Part shown: positions 35,224 through 48,438 of the stretch, piece after piece
How the letters are laid out: every line of letters begins with the position of its first letter
Numbering within the stretch: the first letter of the stretch is position 1
Assembly: GCA_016584495.1 (NCBI GenBank)
Contig: WAID01000003.1
Coordinates: 6,280,501 to 6,344,500 of the forward strand
Direction: 5' to 3'
Source of the DNA: Celoporthe dispersa
Lineage: Eukaryota > Ascomycota > Sordariomycetes > Diaporthales > Cryphonectriaceae
Length of the DNA: 64,000 nucleotides
Position numbers and translations under genes: made by a program
Notes under the pieces: generated by a model
Seen by the model: the letters and a program-made list of their open reading frames with translations, nothing else
The model's database searches: none
Told to the model about the DNA's origin: nothing

Positions 35224-36551
35224 ATGGCGTCTCTCGCAGGAGGTGTCTCGAACTGGTATGCCTATGAGCCGGTTACGGGCGCGGCCGTGGCCGCGACGGC
35301 CCTCTTCGCCGTGACCATGATCGCGCACGCCTTCCAGATGGTCAGACACAAGGCCTGGATCTGGATCGTCATGGTCGTCGCCGTTGCAAGTACGTGACCC
35401 TGCTGCCGGACCCTGTACTCGAGACGCTCTAGCCTGAGCTCGCGGGCTAACACTCGCATCTTAACCCGTCCAGTGGAGTGCTTCGGTTATGGTATCAGGA
35501 TCGCGTCTTCCAAAGACACAAGCAAGAAGCCGCCGTTCGTCGCGCAGTATGTCCTGATTGTGCTGGCGCCGGTGTTGATGACCGGAATCATCTATGTCGT
35601 CTTCGGGCGGATAGTCTTCCATGTCGTCCCGGCCGAGCACAGGTCGACCAGGCTCCTCTGGGTCCCTCGTAAGTTCCAAGGCCCGCTGTCGTTGGCGACG
35701 ACGACCACAGAGTGTGGAGGTGATGAGAACAGCCCCCCACTGACTGACCTGAAACCTCTCCAGCCCGCTGGTGCACCCCGATCTTCGTGGGCTTCGACAT
35801 CGCCGCGCTCTTCCTCCAGCTAGTGGGTGCCGTCATGATCGCCGGCACGTCCATCACGGACCCGAACTACCTCGAGAAGGTGCACAGGGGCAAGTACATC
35901 GCATTGGCCGGTGTGTCGGTGCAGATCCTGGCCTTCGGCCTGTTCTCCATCATCGCCGTGCGCTTCCACATCATCGCGAAGCGCTTCAAGGAGAACGTGC
36001 AGAAGAGGCTGCAGCCCATCCCGGGCGAGAAGTATGTGACGGTCGAGGGCATCGACGGCCGGAAGCTCAAGCCCCACTGGGAAGCCCTGCTCTACGTCGT
36101 CAACATCTCGTGCGCTCTCATCATGGTATGTCTGCCACCTCTCGGCGGCCTTTGTGAAGGAAGGGTCGTCGGGCCCGAAGTTATACCGGCGCTCAATGGC
36201 TGACTCTGCTGTGCCTCGCCCAGGTCCGAACCCTCTACCGTGAGGTCGCTTTTGCCGAGGGCAGGAGCGGCTACCCCAGCAAGCGCGAGTGGGTGTAAGT
36301 TTTGAAACTCCAGTTCCTCTCCGTGGCCTACAGCCCGAGGCGGGACCAGGGACTCCAGCTGACATGGCTCGATCCATCACAGGCAATACGTCTTCGACAC
36401 CATCCCCATGTTCATCCTGACCGTCATCTTCTGCTTCACCCCTCCTGGGCGGTACGTGCAGATGAGCTTCAAGCAGCAGAAGGGGCAGGCCCGCGTGGCC
36501 TCGTCCCACGGCTCTGACGTCGAGGCCCATGCACTGCAGCAGCGCAACTAA
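35224..36551 (+). CDS. RTA1-family seven-helix membrane protein
   Basis: Member of the fungal RTA1 family (Rta1, Rsb1, Pug1), plasma-membrane proteins linked to lipid translocation and resistance to toxic lipids or drugs; the ligand here is unknown. Exons: 35224–35389, 35474–35668, 35764–36125, 36224–36294 and 36383–36551, all GT–AG and in phase; 320 residues. Hydrophobic helices include AAVAATALFAVTMIAHAF, WIWIVMVVAVAMECFGYGIR, VAQYVLIVLAPVLMTGIIYV, FVGFDIAALFLQLVGA, IALAGVSVQILAFGLFSIIA, EALLYVVNISCALIMVRTLY and YVFDTIPMFILTVIFCF. Family landmarks are ECFGYGIR, the conserved loop between helices 3 and 4 (FGRIVFHV), RTLYREVAFAEG and the last helix before PGRYVQM. The frame is intact. Confidence 0.92.
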
Positions 36552-39500
36552 ACGACGCAAAGCGGTAACTCCAGGAGGCGGGGTGTGGCCGTGCACGAAT
36601 GTAGGCAGACAGGACGAATGGGAGAACCTTGGCTGCCTGGCAGGAAGCCCACCTCTGGTACATGTCTCCAGCAAAACGGGGTTGTGGGAGAGATCCAGAA
36701 CGTGCGAGAGACTCTTCCCAGGACTGGTGCCCTCAACGGTGGAAACCGAGAGCGCCGTGGTTGTGAATGTAGAGGTCGGGGTTCCCGGCTTGTACAGTAA
36801 TTTTGTTTCTGGAACCACCTGATTTTTGATTTTTTTTCTTTTCTTTTCTCTTTCCGTGGGTAGAAGGTTTTTTGCTAGAGGGAATTGCTTTAAGACCCTC
36901 GCGGAGTTTCCTCCCGCTCGACCGTACCGGATCACTGTGTTTTTTTCTTCTTTTTTTCTGGGAGGAATCAAATACCACGAAATCAGATACTAGAAGACAG
37001 AAATCGCAGCGGCGCCTTGCTTTTGATACCCCATACCTCAATCTTGGGTCCGAGATCGCCTTCTCTCGATCGGTCTGCTTCGTGACGTCTCCTTGTTTGT
37101 GGCGGGCGGGTGAACGACGACGATGACGACAATATCAATTCCCGTGGCTGTCCCAGGAGAGGAAGAACAAGATAGATCTCTCTATCTCTCTCTCTGTGCT
37201 GCTGCTGCTGCTGCTGCTAGGTTATACATGTGACATGTCCTTCTCCTTCCTGTCTGGGCAACCGGTCCTATGCATCACGTCAGTCTCGCGCCGGGACACC
37301 CTCGAGAGGCCTTCCCGAGTATTTCTTACGTGCTGCTGGGCGCCGGAACGCGCCAGAGGATGGAAGTGGAGAGGGTGTGCCTTCTTGAGTCGACGGGAAG
37401 TTCCGTCTGCAAGTAATTTTTGGTCTGGGGCGGTTGTGGTTGAAGCACCGTCCTGCAGCCTTCACTATGTATGGTTTTGAGCGACATGAGGGCGCTGTAG
37501 GTGGCTGCGGGGGGTGGCTTAGAGCAGGACCATCGATTGCATTCGTCAAGATCAAGCAGCATCATGTGTCGATTCAAGGCATGTGTAGGGTAGAAGACAG
37601 TAATGACAAGCAATCATTACCGTCTTTCATATCCATGTTCTCCTGTTCAGTACCGCCTATCACTCTGTAGTGTGTCACATTTGCAGAATAAAAGGAAAGA
37701 ACTTATTTGTTTCGGGATATATGATGCTACAGCAGCAAAACAAAAGCAAGGCCGCCCGAGCACCTATATTGCAGGGCAGATATAGTGAGTGGTCAATCCT
37801 CTCTCTCGGGGTTTGCTTCTTCACGGTGGGTCTTGAGAATGTTGATACTGTGTACAAGGACGTGTGCCTGTTGCTCTCTCTCTCTCCCCTCCCCCCACAC
37901 TCACACATATACATCGACCCGAGGGCTTGTTCCCATCCTCCAAAAACCGTTACTTCTCAACTCATCCCTACGAGCTTACTATATAGCAAAACACCATTAT
38001 ACCATACTATAACATGCATGTCCCAGGTACGGGGACCAGCTCCGTCTTGTCTTAAAACCAACGAATATGCTGCTACCCGCGTGTGACTGGGGGGAGGGGG
38101 GACCGTTAGAGAAAGTGAAGTGACATGTGCCAAATTTCCTTTTCTTTCTTTCTTTCTTTTTTTCCCTCTTTCTTTTTCCCTTTGCCGCGATGGGTGGGTC
38201 ATTGTGGTGGTGGTGGGCGTCGTGCTGGGAAATTTGGTGCAGTGGGTGGATGGGCGGGTGTGCGCTATATACTCTAGTCCATACCATCGTTTGTAGTTCA
38301 GTAATTCACTGAATGTCCTCTTCCGATCAGGTGGATTGTTGTGAGTGTCCCGACAACCAAGATCAACCTCATGATCTGCACACACTTGTTTCCCAGTACC
38401 CATCCATCCAGTATCCATTCATGTCACACCAAAAATAGAGAAGATAATCTTGCTGCGTTGCACTGCATCAGGATGCAGGTCGACAAAAGTTGCCCTCCCA
38501 CGATTGACGCCCCACAACCCGCCTGCACATCCGTCTGGTGGGTTTCTCCCCCCCTTCCCTCCCCAAGGGCGGGGCCTCAGCCAGGTATATCGCACTCGCC
38601 AACGTCCCTTGCACCTGGTTCGTGTACAAGTACACTTTTCACTGCGTTGTCCCAGGGTATGAAGACAAGAAGCCCCCAGTGGGGAAAAGCAAGACGAGGC
38701 AGATGGGCGCTTGCTACCGGGTGGAGTCCCCCTTGCAGATCTCAAATTGAAGGGAAAAGGAAAGAGAGAGAAGAAGAAGAAGCCTCCGAAATGTGTTGCG
38801 AGGGCGTTCACTCACGAGACTGACATTGTGTACGATGGTGCCCGTGGGAAACACAAAGTGGTCAACATGGTACATGTAAGCGGGATAAGGACTAGTGAAG
38901 CCCAGCCACATGTCTCTTGGGTTGCTTTTTTCCCTTTCTTCTTTTGGCCTCTGCAGCAAATAGTGGTTTGTAGTGCGGTGACGCGCTGTCTTGTTCAGTC
39001 CTCTCTCTTTCTTCGGAGCCTTATTGGTGTCGTGCTCCTCCCCCCCCGCGGCTCCCCCTCGGTGGCTCCCACGCCAGGAGGGAAGGAAGCCATTGGAGCG
39101 CCACGAGATTTGGGCTAAACCAAATGTAGTAGAGCCTTGCGACTTTTTTTTTCTCTTCTTTGAAGATCTTGATGAGCTTTGATTCAGAACAAGAGGAAGG
39201 AAGGAAGGAAGGGAGATAGGGAGGCGGAGGAGCGCAGTGGGCGCCTGAGCGTTCACGAGGTGGGCGGGCAGGAGGGGCGATGGGGAAAAAGCTGTACTGT
39301 AGATGTGCGGAGCCAGCTGGGTACTGTGAATCTAGATATATACATACTGTAGTTCCTACATTGGTAGTTTCATACACAATAGACAGGGCTCGTTTTCTTG
39401 CCTCCATCCGCTCGGAATGCAGTCCGATGCTCTTCAGAAGTGTACTAGTGCCTGTGGCCCATCCAGGTCTGTCCATCCCGTGCATAATTTTGTGCCGAGT

Positions 39501-39797
39501 AATATACATACAACGGTAGTAGTAATAATAGGTAGGGTTGAGGGATCGCGTCAGGAAACGACATCTGGCCGTGTTAAACTACCGAGTACACAATAGATCG
39601 GCCCCGTACCGCGGCTGAGACGGTTCATATTGGGCTTCGCCTTCAGCTTACGTGCTGTGCAGAATTTGGCTCTCGGACCATTCACGACTTGCAGCCGCAC
39701 CGGGGCGTCCTCGGTACCATAGTTGTTGCGAGACGCGCTCTTCTTGCTGTCACTTTAGACGCCCCAAGCCCTAGTCTGGTGATGGTCTTTTCTTGGT

Positions 39798-39838
39798 TTG
39801 TTTCTTTCTTTCTTTCTTTCTTTCTTTTTTTTTTTTTT
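39798..39838. repeat. (TTTC)n followed by T tract
   Basis: Tetranucleotide TTTC repeats ending in a 14-base T tract. Confidence 0.9.
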
Positions 39839-42271
39839 GAATCCACCCTCGTCCAGGTCCATTGGCGCTTTTTTTCCATCTGGGGAAGCTCCGTTGTTCT
39901 TCGCTCTCTGGTGCATGCAGTAGGTACATATGTCAACGCCGGGACGAACGACTTCCGCTGCAGGTGTTAAGTTGGCGTGGCTAAACAAGGAAACTTGAGC
40001 CCTGGGTCTAGCTACAAGAGAAAAACCGCTAGATCCCAAACCCCCCCCCCAAAAAAGGGAGAAAAAAAAGATCAGGATCCGAGAGAGGTTTCCACGAGAT
40101 GTACCAAAGGAAGATGGCCTACCTCTCCCCTACCTTGAGCAGATACAATAGTCAGGCGGGTGGTGGTGGGTTCCAGGAGTTTGCTGTGCGGGCGAAGCGC
40201 TGAGCTGGCGGAGACTCCGGTTCCGCAGCAGGGCAATACCTCTGCAGTGTATCTCGGACAAAATTTGCCAGTACAGTGTAGAGCAGCTTCTACTTCTCTG
40301 CCATGTGGTGTGTGCGTGTGCGTGTGTTCTCTCTCTCTCTCTTCCGATGTATCCAAGCCCACCCCTGGACCAAAAGGAGACGGGAGGATCGTCAGGGCAA
40401 GGGGAGAGGGTGATGTGCGCGCAGCAGATGATGTCGATCCTCCAGGTCTGGCCCAAGCTGGGCCAAACTCAAAATTCAAGACACACGGCTGGGGCTTTCT
40501 CTCTCCAGGCCGAGGTATACAACCTAAAGAGAGAAAGAGAGTTTTTCCCAACCGTCCTAACGTACGGCTCTGGTCGATGAAAAACCTTATCTGCGATGCA
40601 AAAACAGACAGGAAGAACAAGATGCCTACCTCGGGTGACCTGTCACGTCCCATTCAAATTAGAAACAGGGATCCGGTATTCAGCTAACATGCTCCGCCTG
40701 CTGGAAAACGCAGGAATCAATCGCATCCCATGAGAACGAGGGCGGCCGCCTCCTAGGGAAAAAGAAAAAGGAAAGGGGGAAGGAAAAAGAAAAAGTCACA
40801 TCCATCAACGCGATTCCGGAAATTCCGGGTGAGTTACTCCGCAGGAGGAAGAGAAGAATACCGCCCCGCCTCCCCCCCCCCCGGGCGCCGCCTCAAAAAA
40901 AAAACCACTACCAAAACGATCATCTCCTCTTCTGGGGTTCAATATCTTTGCGGGCTAACTAACCTACAACGGCTGTTATCTCAATAGTAGTTTGCTTCCG
41001 GGGACCCAAAGCCAAGGGCTGCCAAGTTCTTGGGGAGGCGAAAGAACGGCATTCTCCGTGATACCTACCTCCCCTTCGTCCTTCCTCCCTGGACGGATAT
41101 ACATAGTACATACTATAGTACGTGTTTGGCACAAGAACTACTGTAGCAGGGGCTAGAGTTTGAGAACTACTGTATGTCCAAGGGCCCACCTGTAACGTGC
41201 TTGCAGGCCACCCTCCTCACCCCTCCTCCTCTGAGCTGGGTCGAGGCCGGGTCAAGAGTGGGTACGAACGACCCTGATCCCAAGTATTCCCCGAAGGATC
41301 TCCTCCTCAGCAATTTGGAGGAGGCACTACATCCAAGATATTATACGATGATGTGCTGCTATGGTATGTACTGTGTGCTGTAGGTATTGCGCATGTTTCC
41401 TTTCTTTTTTGTTGGCCGTGACAAGGCGGTTCCACGTGGCTGAGAGATTTGGGCAAGAAATCGACGGATGGCCGTCCATCGCAGGTTAAGTGGCGTTTAG
41501 CGGGCCCCGGTGTGATAGAGGCTTGCATCCCGTCCCTGCACCGGCTCGTGTGCCGCGGGGCCAGGGCTGGAAGAAAAAAAAAGAAGGGAAGGAAAGAAAA
41601 GAAGGAATACTGTACTTAGATAGCAGGGCAAACCAACCTTTCTCAGGTGGGTTGGCGGTGTAACATACAAGAATGACATAAACAGGGGGGGGGGGAGGGC
41701 GCTCTGGTGGTCAGCACTGGAACGGTTGACACCTGTAAGTCTAAAGCGTGTGAGTGCATCTGTCAGGGAGGCAGCCGGAACCATATGCTACAATACCATG
41801 GTCCTATGAGTCTACCACGGAGTATGATGGATAGTTTGGCATTCTCCCTGGTAGATGTGCTATGTATTACCCAGGAGTCTGGATCGCAGGCCAGAACCTC
41901 TCTCTCTCTCTTGGGAGGTCGCCGAACCTTGTGGGCACCCGCAGAGCACATGGCAAAGGCTCATCTCTCATCCGCGCCCGGGACCCCCTGGTCGGTTGGT
42001 TCTTCTCACAGCGGCACCCCTGATATGCGGAGGAGGGGAGATCTCGCCAAAGAAGTATCCAGGCTGACGGTACGGCACGCCGGAACACACACAACAGGAT
42101 TGGGTGGACGGGCAGGGACCAGGTTTCGGTCCCCTCGCGGTCATCATCTCGAGACATGGTGAGCCAGACAGGCCCCACGGAGACGAGGATAGCAATCAAT
42201 CATCAGAAAGATTGGTGCGGGATGAAACAAGGAGTGGGCATGCAAAGTGACGGGTCCAAGCCGTTCTGGTC

Positions 42272-42299
42272 GTGTGTGTGTGTGTGTGTGTGTGTGTGT
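42272..42299. repeat. (GT)14 microsatellite
   Basis: Perfect GT dinucleotide run. Confidence 0.95.
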
Positions 42300-45051
42300 A
42301 GTGGATGTGTGTGGGCTAGAGGAGAGAGGGGGCCGAGGTAGATGACAAGTGCAAGGGGCAGATGGAGAGAATGAATGCCTGCGTGAGATGAAGAGAAGAA
42401 AAAACAAGGCCAAAAAAAAAAAAAAAGAAATGACAGAGAGTAATGAAATAAAATAACGCTCTCTAAAAATACATAGTTTGGTGGTGCTCTGATTTGTATC
42501 AAGTGTGTGGGAGTGTGTACATAGCAATAAGGGAAAAGATGGAAGGAGGTGAAGAAGTCTAAGCACTGTCCCATACCATCCAATGAGATAGATACCTACC
42601 AGATCTGAACACTAAAGTATGACTTGAAGCACACACACAGAGAGAGAGAGAGAAAAGGGAGAAAGAGAGAGAGACAGCATATTTTCTGTACTGTACATAC
42701 TCCCATCGTACAGAGTAATAGCGTATTTACTTTTTTGGCGTATGATAGATCTTGTTACTGTATTGTTTTACCACATGGCAGCATGTACTGTACAGACTAC
42801 TGCTCTGTGTGTGTGTCTGCAGTAAAACAGTCCAAGTCAGGGGCTTGTACAGCGGGTACCACAGTACCTCACAGAGGAACAGGGCGCCATTGAGTCAAGA
42901 TAACTCCGAGGTCTCATCTGCCAGCGTCAGGACCTGGACCTGGGACCCATGCGCATGTCCCTGCCATGCCATGCAAGCCCCCAGCACCGAGCGCGGATCT
43001 TTCGGTAAACTTGATAACCCCCCATCCACGTTTCTAATTGTACATACTTGTAATATGCCATGGTATTATTACTCTCTACTCTATGTACTACTGTCTCTGC
43101 CTCACACGCATACACATTGCAGGTTATGTCTGATCAGCTTCAACCCCACTGGCCCATTCCATCCTCGTAAACGGCGGATGATGAAGAGGTGGTAAAACGG
43201 GTGGGGGGCGGGGGACCCTGATCTAGACGCCCTGCAGCGCTTGCTCCCCCTCTCTGTAAGTTTGATTTATTTGTTTATTTTTGATTATTTTTTTTTGTCT
43301 TCTTCCCCCCTCAAAGGACCTCGGACCGGGAACGGATCAGTACAGTAGTCTATACACAGTAGTAGTACCACACGGCCAGATACACCTGCAGCTAAGGTCA
43401 TGGATCACACGTTTGTGGGCATGGGCACGGCATGCATGGGCTCTTGAGTGGGGCACACGACCGAGATCTCTTTCTCTCTCCGTGTGTCTCTTTCTGTCTT
43501 CTGGACACGGCGTGACTTGTACGACCAAGACTCGTAGTCCCTGCCTGTAAGTACTGTAACTTAGTTCAGTCCTCCTCCTCCTTCTCCTACACAGTCCACA
43601 AGTCCAGCTCAGTACTCTCAACAGAACCCAGGGTTCATTCACCAAGAGCCCCCGGCCAGCCCACATACACATACTGGACCAGTTCATCCACCCACCTTCA
43701 CTCTCCCAAGTTCCCTCCCTCCCCCCGTATTCCCATCGAGAGGAACCTGGCTGAGCCTCACTTGGCTAATTACGCAGGGTACACAGTATCGACGACGGAC
43801 AGAGCAGCAGGCCTGGGGGGTGATGGTCCTGTGCCGCTCATCCATCTCTCTCTCTCTCTCTTTAAAAACCTTGGTTGGTCTCAAGCTTTCTCCGCTGTAT
43901 TGTCGACACCCGGCCCTCTTTACTCTGTCGTGGTCCAGTCTGAGAGCTTGATTTGGTTTCTCTCTTCTTGATATTGCGCACACTCCCAGTCCGGCTCAGT
44001 TTGCCCAGCCACTAAGAGAACCACACCACCATCACCACCCGTTTATCTCTTTGCCTTGGTCTGGCTTTTGGATCTTGTTCCTGGCTAGGTCCGGACACCC
44101 TCTTCTGACCTGGTCTCGTCACGGCTTTTGTCCTCGGTTCATCAGCCAAGTCGGCCCAGCCAGTCAATCGACTGCACACACGGGTAAGTAAGTAAATTAA
44201 TTACCACGACTCCATTCCCACCTCACCTATCCCTTTTTTTCTTCTTCCTTTTCCTGTTCCGGCCTGGCCCACACCCAGCATATCCAAGATGGGGTATTCT
44301 CGATTGCGTTATGAGGCACAGGCCAAACCACTACACCTTTTTTATGTCTTCATTTTCTCAGTCGAAACGAAGCTTTCCCGAGGAGGAGGATTGATACAAG
44401 TGTGGTCCTTCAGCGCCCTCCCCCCCCCCTCTTCGGCCTGAGATTTCACCATGGCCTTTATGGTTTAGTTCCGCCGTGCGCGCATACACATAGTAGTAGA
44501 CTACTCTACTCGATACCTTGACTTCACACACACACAGACACACACACAAAACTGTTTATTCCCTCATAAACCACTTGCCTATTTGAACTCCCCGACCTGG
44601 CCACACCCCCCTTCTCCCACACCCACACATACACCCACACACACACATCCTCCCTCCTTGTCGTCGTCCCCTGAACCTGACACATTCCCGCGCCCCATCC
44701 CGTCCCGGAGCTGGGGCAGCTCGTCCCATCCTCAAATGGGGTTCCTGACACTAGCAGCAGCAGGAAAGACGCAGAAAGGGGCCTCGATATAGTTGGCCCA
44801 TCCACGAACCAGACCGGAGGGAGGCATAGTATAGCCAGGCAGAGAGACGAAGGCGACGTCCAAGGCCTACTACCTATCTGCACCCTACGCCCTCTTACCT
44901 TACGCCCTCCCCCCCACCTCCCGACCACGAATTATTATTTCCATTTAGGGAAAAATTGCTGGCCATTTTTTTCCTTATTTTTTTTTTATCAACCCGCGTC
45001 TTATACCGGCTGTTCCACACAAGAGTGGAGGTCTTGGGCATCGGAACTTTC

Positions 45052-45055
<4 letters not shown>

Positions 45056-45093
<38 letters not shown>
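45056..45093. repeat. (CA)19 microsatellite upstream of the zinc-cluster gene
   Basis: CA dinucleotide run followed directly by a GA run (45100–45114), about 90 bp before the start codon, so within the likely leader or core promoter. Confidence 0.95.
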
Positions 45094-45095
<2 letters not shown>

Positions 45096-45181
45096 ACGGA
45101 GAGAGAGAGAGAGGGAGGAAGAGGATCGATCCATCTCCACGATTTGATTTTTGTTTTTAGACTTTCGTTTCTTTTTGAAAC

Positions 45182-47536
45182 ATGGTGTATTGTGGAAAGG
45201 CCTCGCTAGGCTGTTTATCATGCCGCAAGCGCCGTATCAAGGTATGTATGCTGGATCTATCTCGTCCCTATTCCCCGAACCTTTCGCCTTGAACCTTTTC
45301 GGGATTGTTCCTCCACAGACACCCACCCCCCTCCCTCTCTTTCTAATTTATTTATTTTAATTTTATATGTGAATCCTTTTGATGAAGGAAACTACCCAAG
45401 CAACCTCTTGTTCTTCTTCTTTTTTCTTCCTCTTTTCTTTGTCTTCTTCTTTCAACCATTTTTTAACCTTTTTCTCCTCCCTCTTGTTCTCTCTTCTAGT
45501 GCGACAGGAAACAACCCGAGTGCACACAATGTGTTCGTCTGGCGAGGGCCTGTCCGGGCTATCGGGACCAGCTCTCGTTGATGTTTAGAGATGAGACGGG
45601 CAAGGTGGAGAAGAGGGCGCGCGCCTCGTGGGGGGTTGAGGGTTCTCCATCAGAGGCGTCATCGTCATCGTCGTCGTCGTTGTCGTCTTCTTCGTCTTCC
45701 AGTGCTTCCAGGATGGCGACGGGCAAGGAGAAGGAAGCAGTCGTGCCAGGACAAGAACCAGCATCGATGCCGACGCCTCCCTCCTCAGTCACATCCTCCA
45801 CGTCTCCCACTACTACCACAGCAGCAGCAGCAGCAGCAGCAACAACAACAACAACAACAACAAGAGACCAAAAACGCTCGCCAGTCGTACTACCACCACC
45901 AGAAGCAGCCCTCCTCGTCAACCACCTCGAAAGGCTCAAGCCCGGACCCTATCAAAAGATAGCCACGCCTCCCTCCGAGCTGGGTGTGTCCTTCTACGCC
46001 CAACACTACCTCCTGGGCTACCCGGACGAGGTCAGGAGCCCAGAGGAGCTGAGCGGGCTGGCGTGGTTCGACCACCCCTCGTCGCAGGCCACCATGGCCG
46101 CCCTGGGCCTGGCTGCGCTGGGGAACCGGAATGGGGACCGGGGCATGCAGCACCTGTCCAGGGTCAAGTATGGAGAGGCGCTGCGGTCAACGAGCGAGGT
46201 GCTGCGGGACCCGGTGAACAACCTGGACACGGCGATCCGGTCGACGGTGATGCTTGCACTTTATCAGGTAAAACTCTAGCTCTTTTCTTTTCTTCTTGCC
46301 CTCTTCTTTTTCTTTTGAACCTCTCCACTGTCTATAACTCAACCTTTCGGCCTGCTAAGCAAATTCTTTTCTTGTTTCTTCGTTTTGATCAATTCTAGTG
46401 TGTCCATATGCCGCATGCGTCCCACGAGAACACGAGAGTACACCTGATGGGTTGCCTGGCCCTGATCAAGACGGCCATTCCCATCCGGACTGTTGTGGCC
46501 AACGGGACCAGGGGGATCCTGCAGCTCTGTTATTCCCTGGTGAGTCCTAAACATCCTCTCTCTCTCTGTCTCTCACTCTCGTGTGTGTGTCTTTTCGGCT
46601 ACACAGGACCAACAGCTGACCACCTCACTCCTCGTCCTAAAAATAAAGCTCTACCCATGCATCCAAAGCGGCAGCCCCATGCCCGAGAAATTCTTTGAGC
46701 CCATCCGGGACGCCATCTCCACCGGGTTCCTCCCCGAAGACGAGCAGCCGGCCGTCGCGCTCATCTACATCCTCTGGCGCTTCACGGGCCTCAACGCAAA
46801 GGTGCGCTGGACCGCCTACACCGACGGCCACGAGAACACCACCGACCTCCTGCGCCAGCTGCTGGCCGTCGACGAGGCCCTGGCGCGGTGGGAGACGTCC
46901 AAACCGGGCAAGTGGGCGTACAGGACGTGCACGGGAGGAGACTACGAGGACGGGGACGGAGAAGTAGGCGGAGGAGGAGAGGGACGGGGAGGCAAGATGT
47001 CCTTCCCGCCCGACGCCGTCTTCCGCAACGCCTACCACCGCTACGCCGACGTATGGACATCGCGCGTATGGAGCCACTACCGCTGGGCCCGCATCCTCAC
47101 CAACCAGACCCTGCTGGACCTCACGGCCAAGTACCCGCTGTCGGCCGCAGGCCTGGTGGCCCCAGCCCGACAGGCCCGCATCCAGCACAACGTATGCCGC
47201 CTCGCCGTCGACGTGCTGACCTCGGTGCCTACGCACTACAAGCACCCAAGCCTGACCTGGGCCCACCTCGACGCCATCCAGACGCACGGCGGGGCCGGGG
47301 CCGGGAGCGTGGGGATCCCGCACCTCATGTTTCACCTGCAGGCGGCGGCGTGTGCTCCCGGCGTGCCGCTCGAGGTCTGGAGGTGGGCCGTGGGCGTCAT
47401 GGACACGGCCTGGCAGGAGCTGGGCATGTTGCACGCGAGGTCTCTGGCCGAGGTGTCGAGGAACCACCGGGCGAGGGTGGACGGGGATGCTCTCGTGAGA
47501 GGAGGTCCAGGGCTTGTCGTGGATGCTGAACGTTGA
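45182..47536 (+). CDS. Zn2Cys6 transcription factor with fungal-specific domain
   Basis: Fungal binuclear zinc-cluster regulator; target genes unknown. Exons: 45182–45241, 45500–46267, 46399–46539 and 46607–47536, intact, 632 residues. The cluster CLSCRKRRIKCDRKQPECTQ continues to CVRLARACPGY and gives the exact spacing CX2CX6CX6CX2CX6C (Cys 11–38). It is split by intron 1 (258 nt) right before the third Cys. Next is RDQLSLMFRDE, often seen in this subfamily, then low-complexity Ser, Thr and Ala runs encoded by TCx, ACA and GCA repeats. The regulatory domain has FYAQHYLLGYPDEVRS, TMAALGLAALGNRNGD, STVMLALYQ, HLMGCLALIKT and VALIYILWRFTGLNAKVRWT (middle-homology type). It lies alone downstream of an 8.6-kb gene-free region. 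Confidence 0.92.
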
Positions 47537-48438
47537 ACTCTTTTTTTTTTTTTGGTCTCTTTTTTTGGGTCTGTCTTTTACCTGGCGAGGAGTTGGCGGA
47601 GAGAACAGAAGCAGGAAACTCAAGGCCTTTCCGTAGGCTCAGCATTGTATGCCGTCCATTTCAATACCTCTCTCTCTCTCTCTTTTTCTTTTTCTTTTTT
47701 ACATCTTCTTCTGCCCTACTCTTACCTCTACGCACGAGTATAGGTGATTATTTTTTTCCTTTCTTTTCGATCTACTGGGAGGGCGTTGGTAGAGAAAGGG
47801 AAAGGAAGGGCTTTATATTTCTGAGAGTATAGGAGTTGTTTATACAACTGTGGCACTGCAGTGATAGCAGTCACAAATAAACAAATTACTCTCCCAAGAA
47901 CTGTAATGCATGAATGGTAGGACCGAAAACAGCACTAACATGGCGTTGTTTACTATCATAGTCATCTCGCTAACTAATGAATTACCACAAGCATCAACAC
48001 TTGGGGAGGCAGGAATAGATAGATCCGGCGGTCTTTTTACCTGCTATAGTAAGGTCCTTTTGACTGCTTGGGTCGAACACATTAGCATGAAAGCATCTTC
48101 TCTTTGTGACGAGCTCTTCCCTCCCCCACAGAGGAAGAAGAAAAAAATCTTCAACGGCTCCCGCCGTTTCTCCAACAAGCCGAAAATAAACTAGTTGGTC
48201 TAATCCAGAAAGAACAGAACTACTTGAGACATCTTCAAACGTTCCGGAAACAGGGCTCGTCATCGTCATCGGCGTGCTCTTACGCTCGCTTTTAGACAAA
48301 GGTGGTGAGGGGGAATATGAACAAGACATGAGATGTCATGTATTTGCACTTTTTTTCCCTCGACTCCAGTCTTCGAAAGATCGAAACATATTATCCTCTC
48401 TCTTCAGGAGAAGAACAAGAAACATCTAATCATTCAAC
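47537..48438. other. Intergenic, zinc-cluster gene to CFEM gene
   Basis: A 902-base spacer with T- and CT-rich tracts (47540–47575, 47671–47699). No gene seen. Confidence 0.5.

Larger units (their letters stand above)
39295..43558. promoter_or_regulatory. Cluster of TACTGTA/TACAGTA heptamers
   Basis: Copies seen at 39295, 39345, 41139, 41168, 41608, 42689, 42756, 42786, 43341 (complement) and 43552. By chance about one copy would be expected in 4.3 kb on both strands. Function unknown; could be a factor-binding site or a decayed repeat. Confidence 0.4.
36552..45181. other. 8.6-kb gene-free region upstream of the zinc-cluster factor
   Basis: No convincing gene on either strand: frames of up to about 190 codons are low-complexity or cross microsatellites. 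It holds TTTC repeats (38142–38160, 39798–39838), (GT)14 (42272–42299), GA runs (42642–42673), (CA)19 (45056–45093), many T-rich tracts, and about ten copies of the heptamer TACTGTA or its complement between 39295 and 43558. Probably a very long regulatory region and/or leader of the downstream transcription factor plus the RTA1 gene's 3' region. Confidence 0.5.

Noticed and set aside
45056..45114. CRISPR-like or telomere-like array
   Set aside because: Simple CA and GA dinucleotide repeats in eukaryotic DNA.
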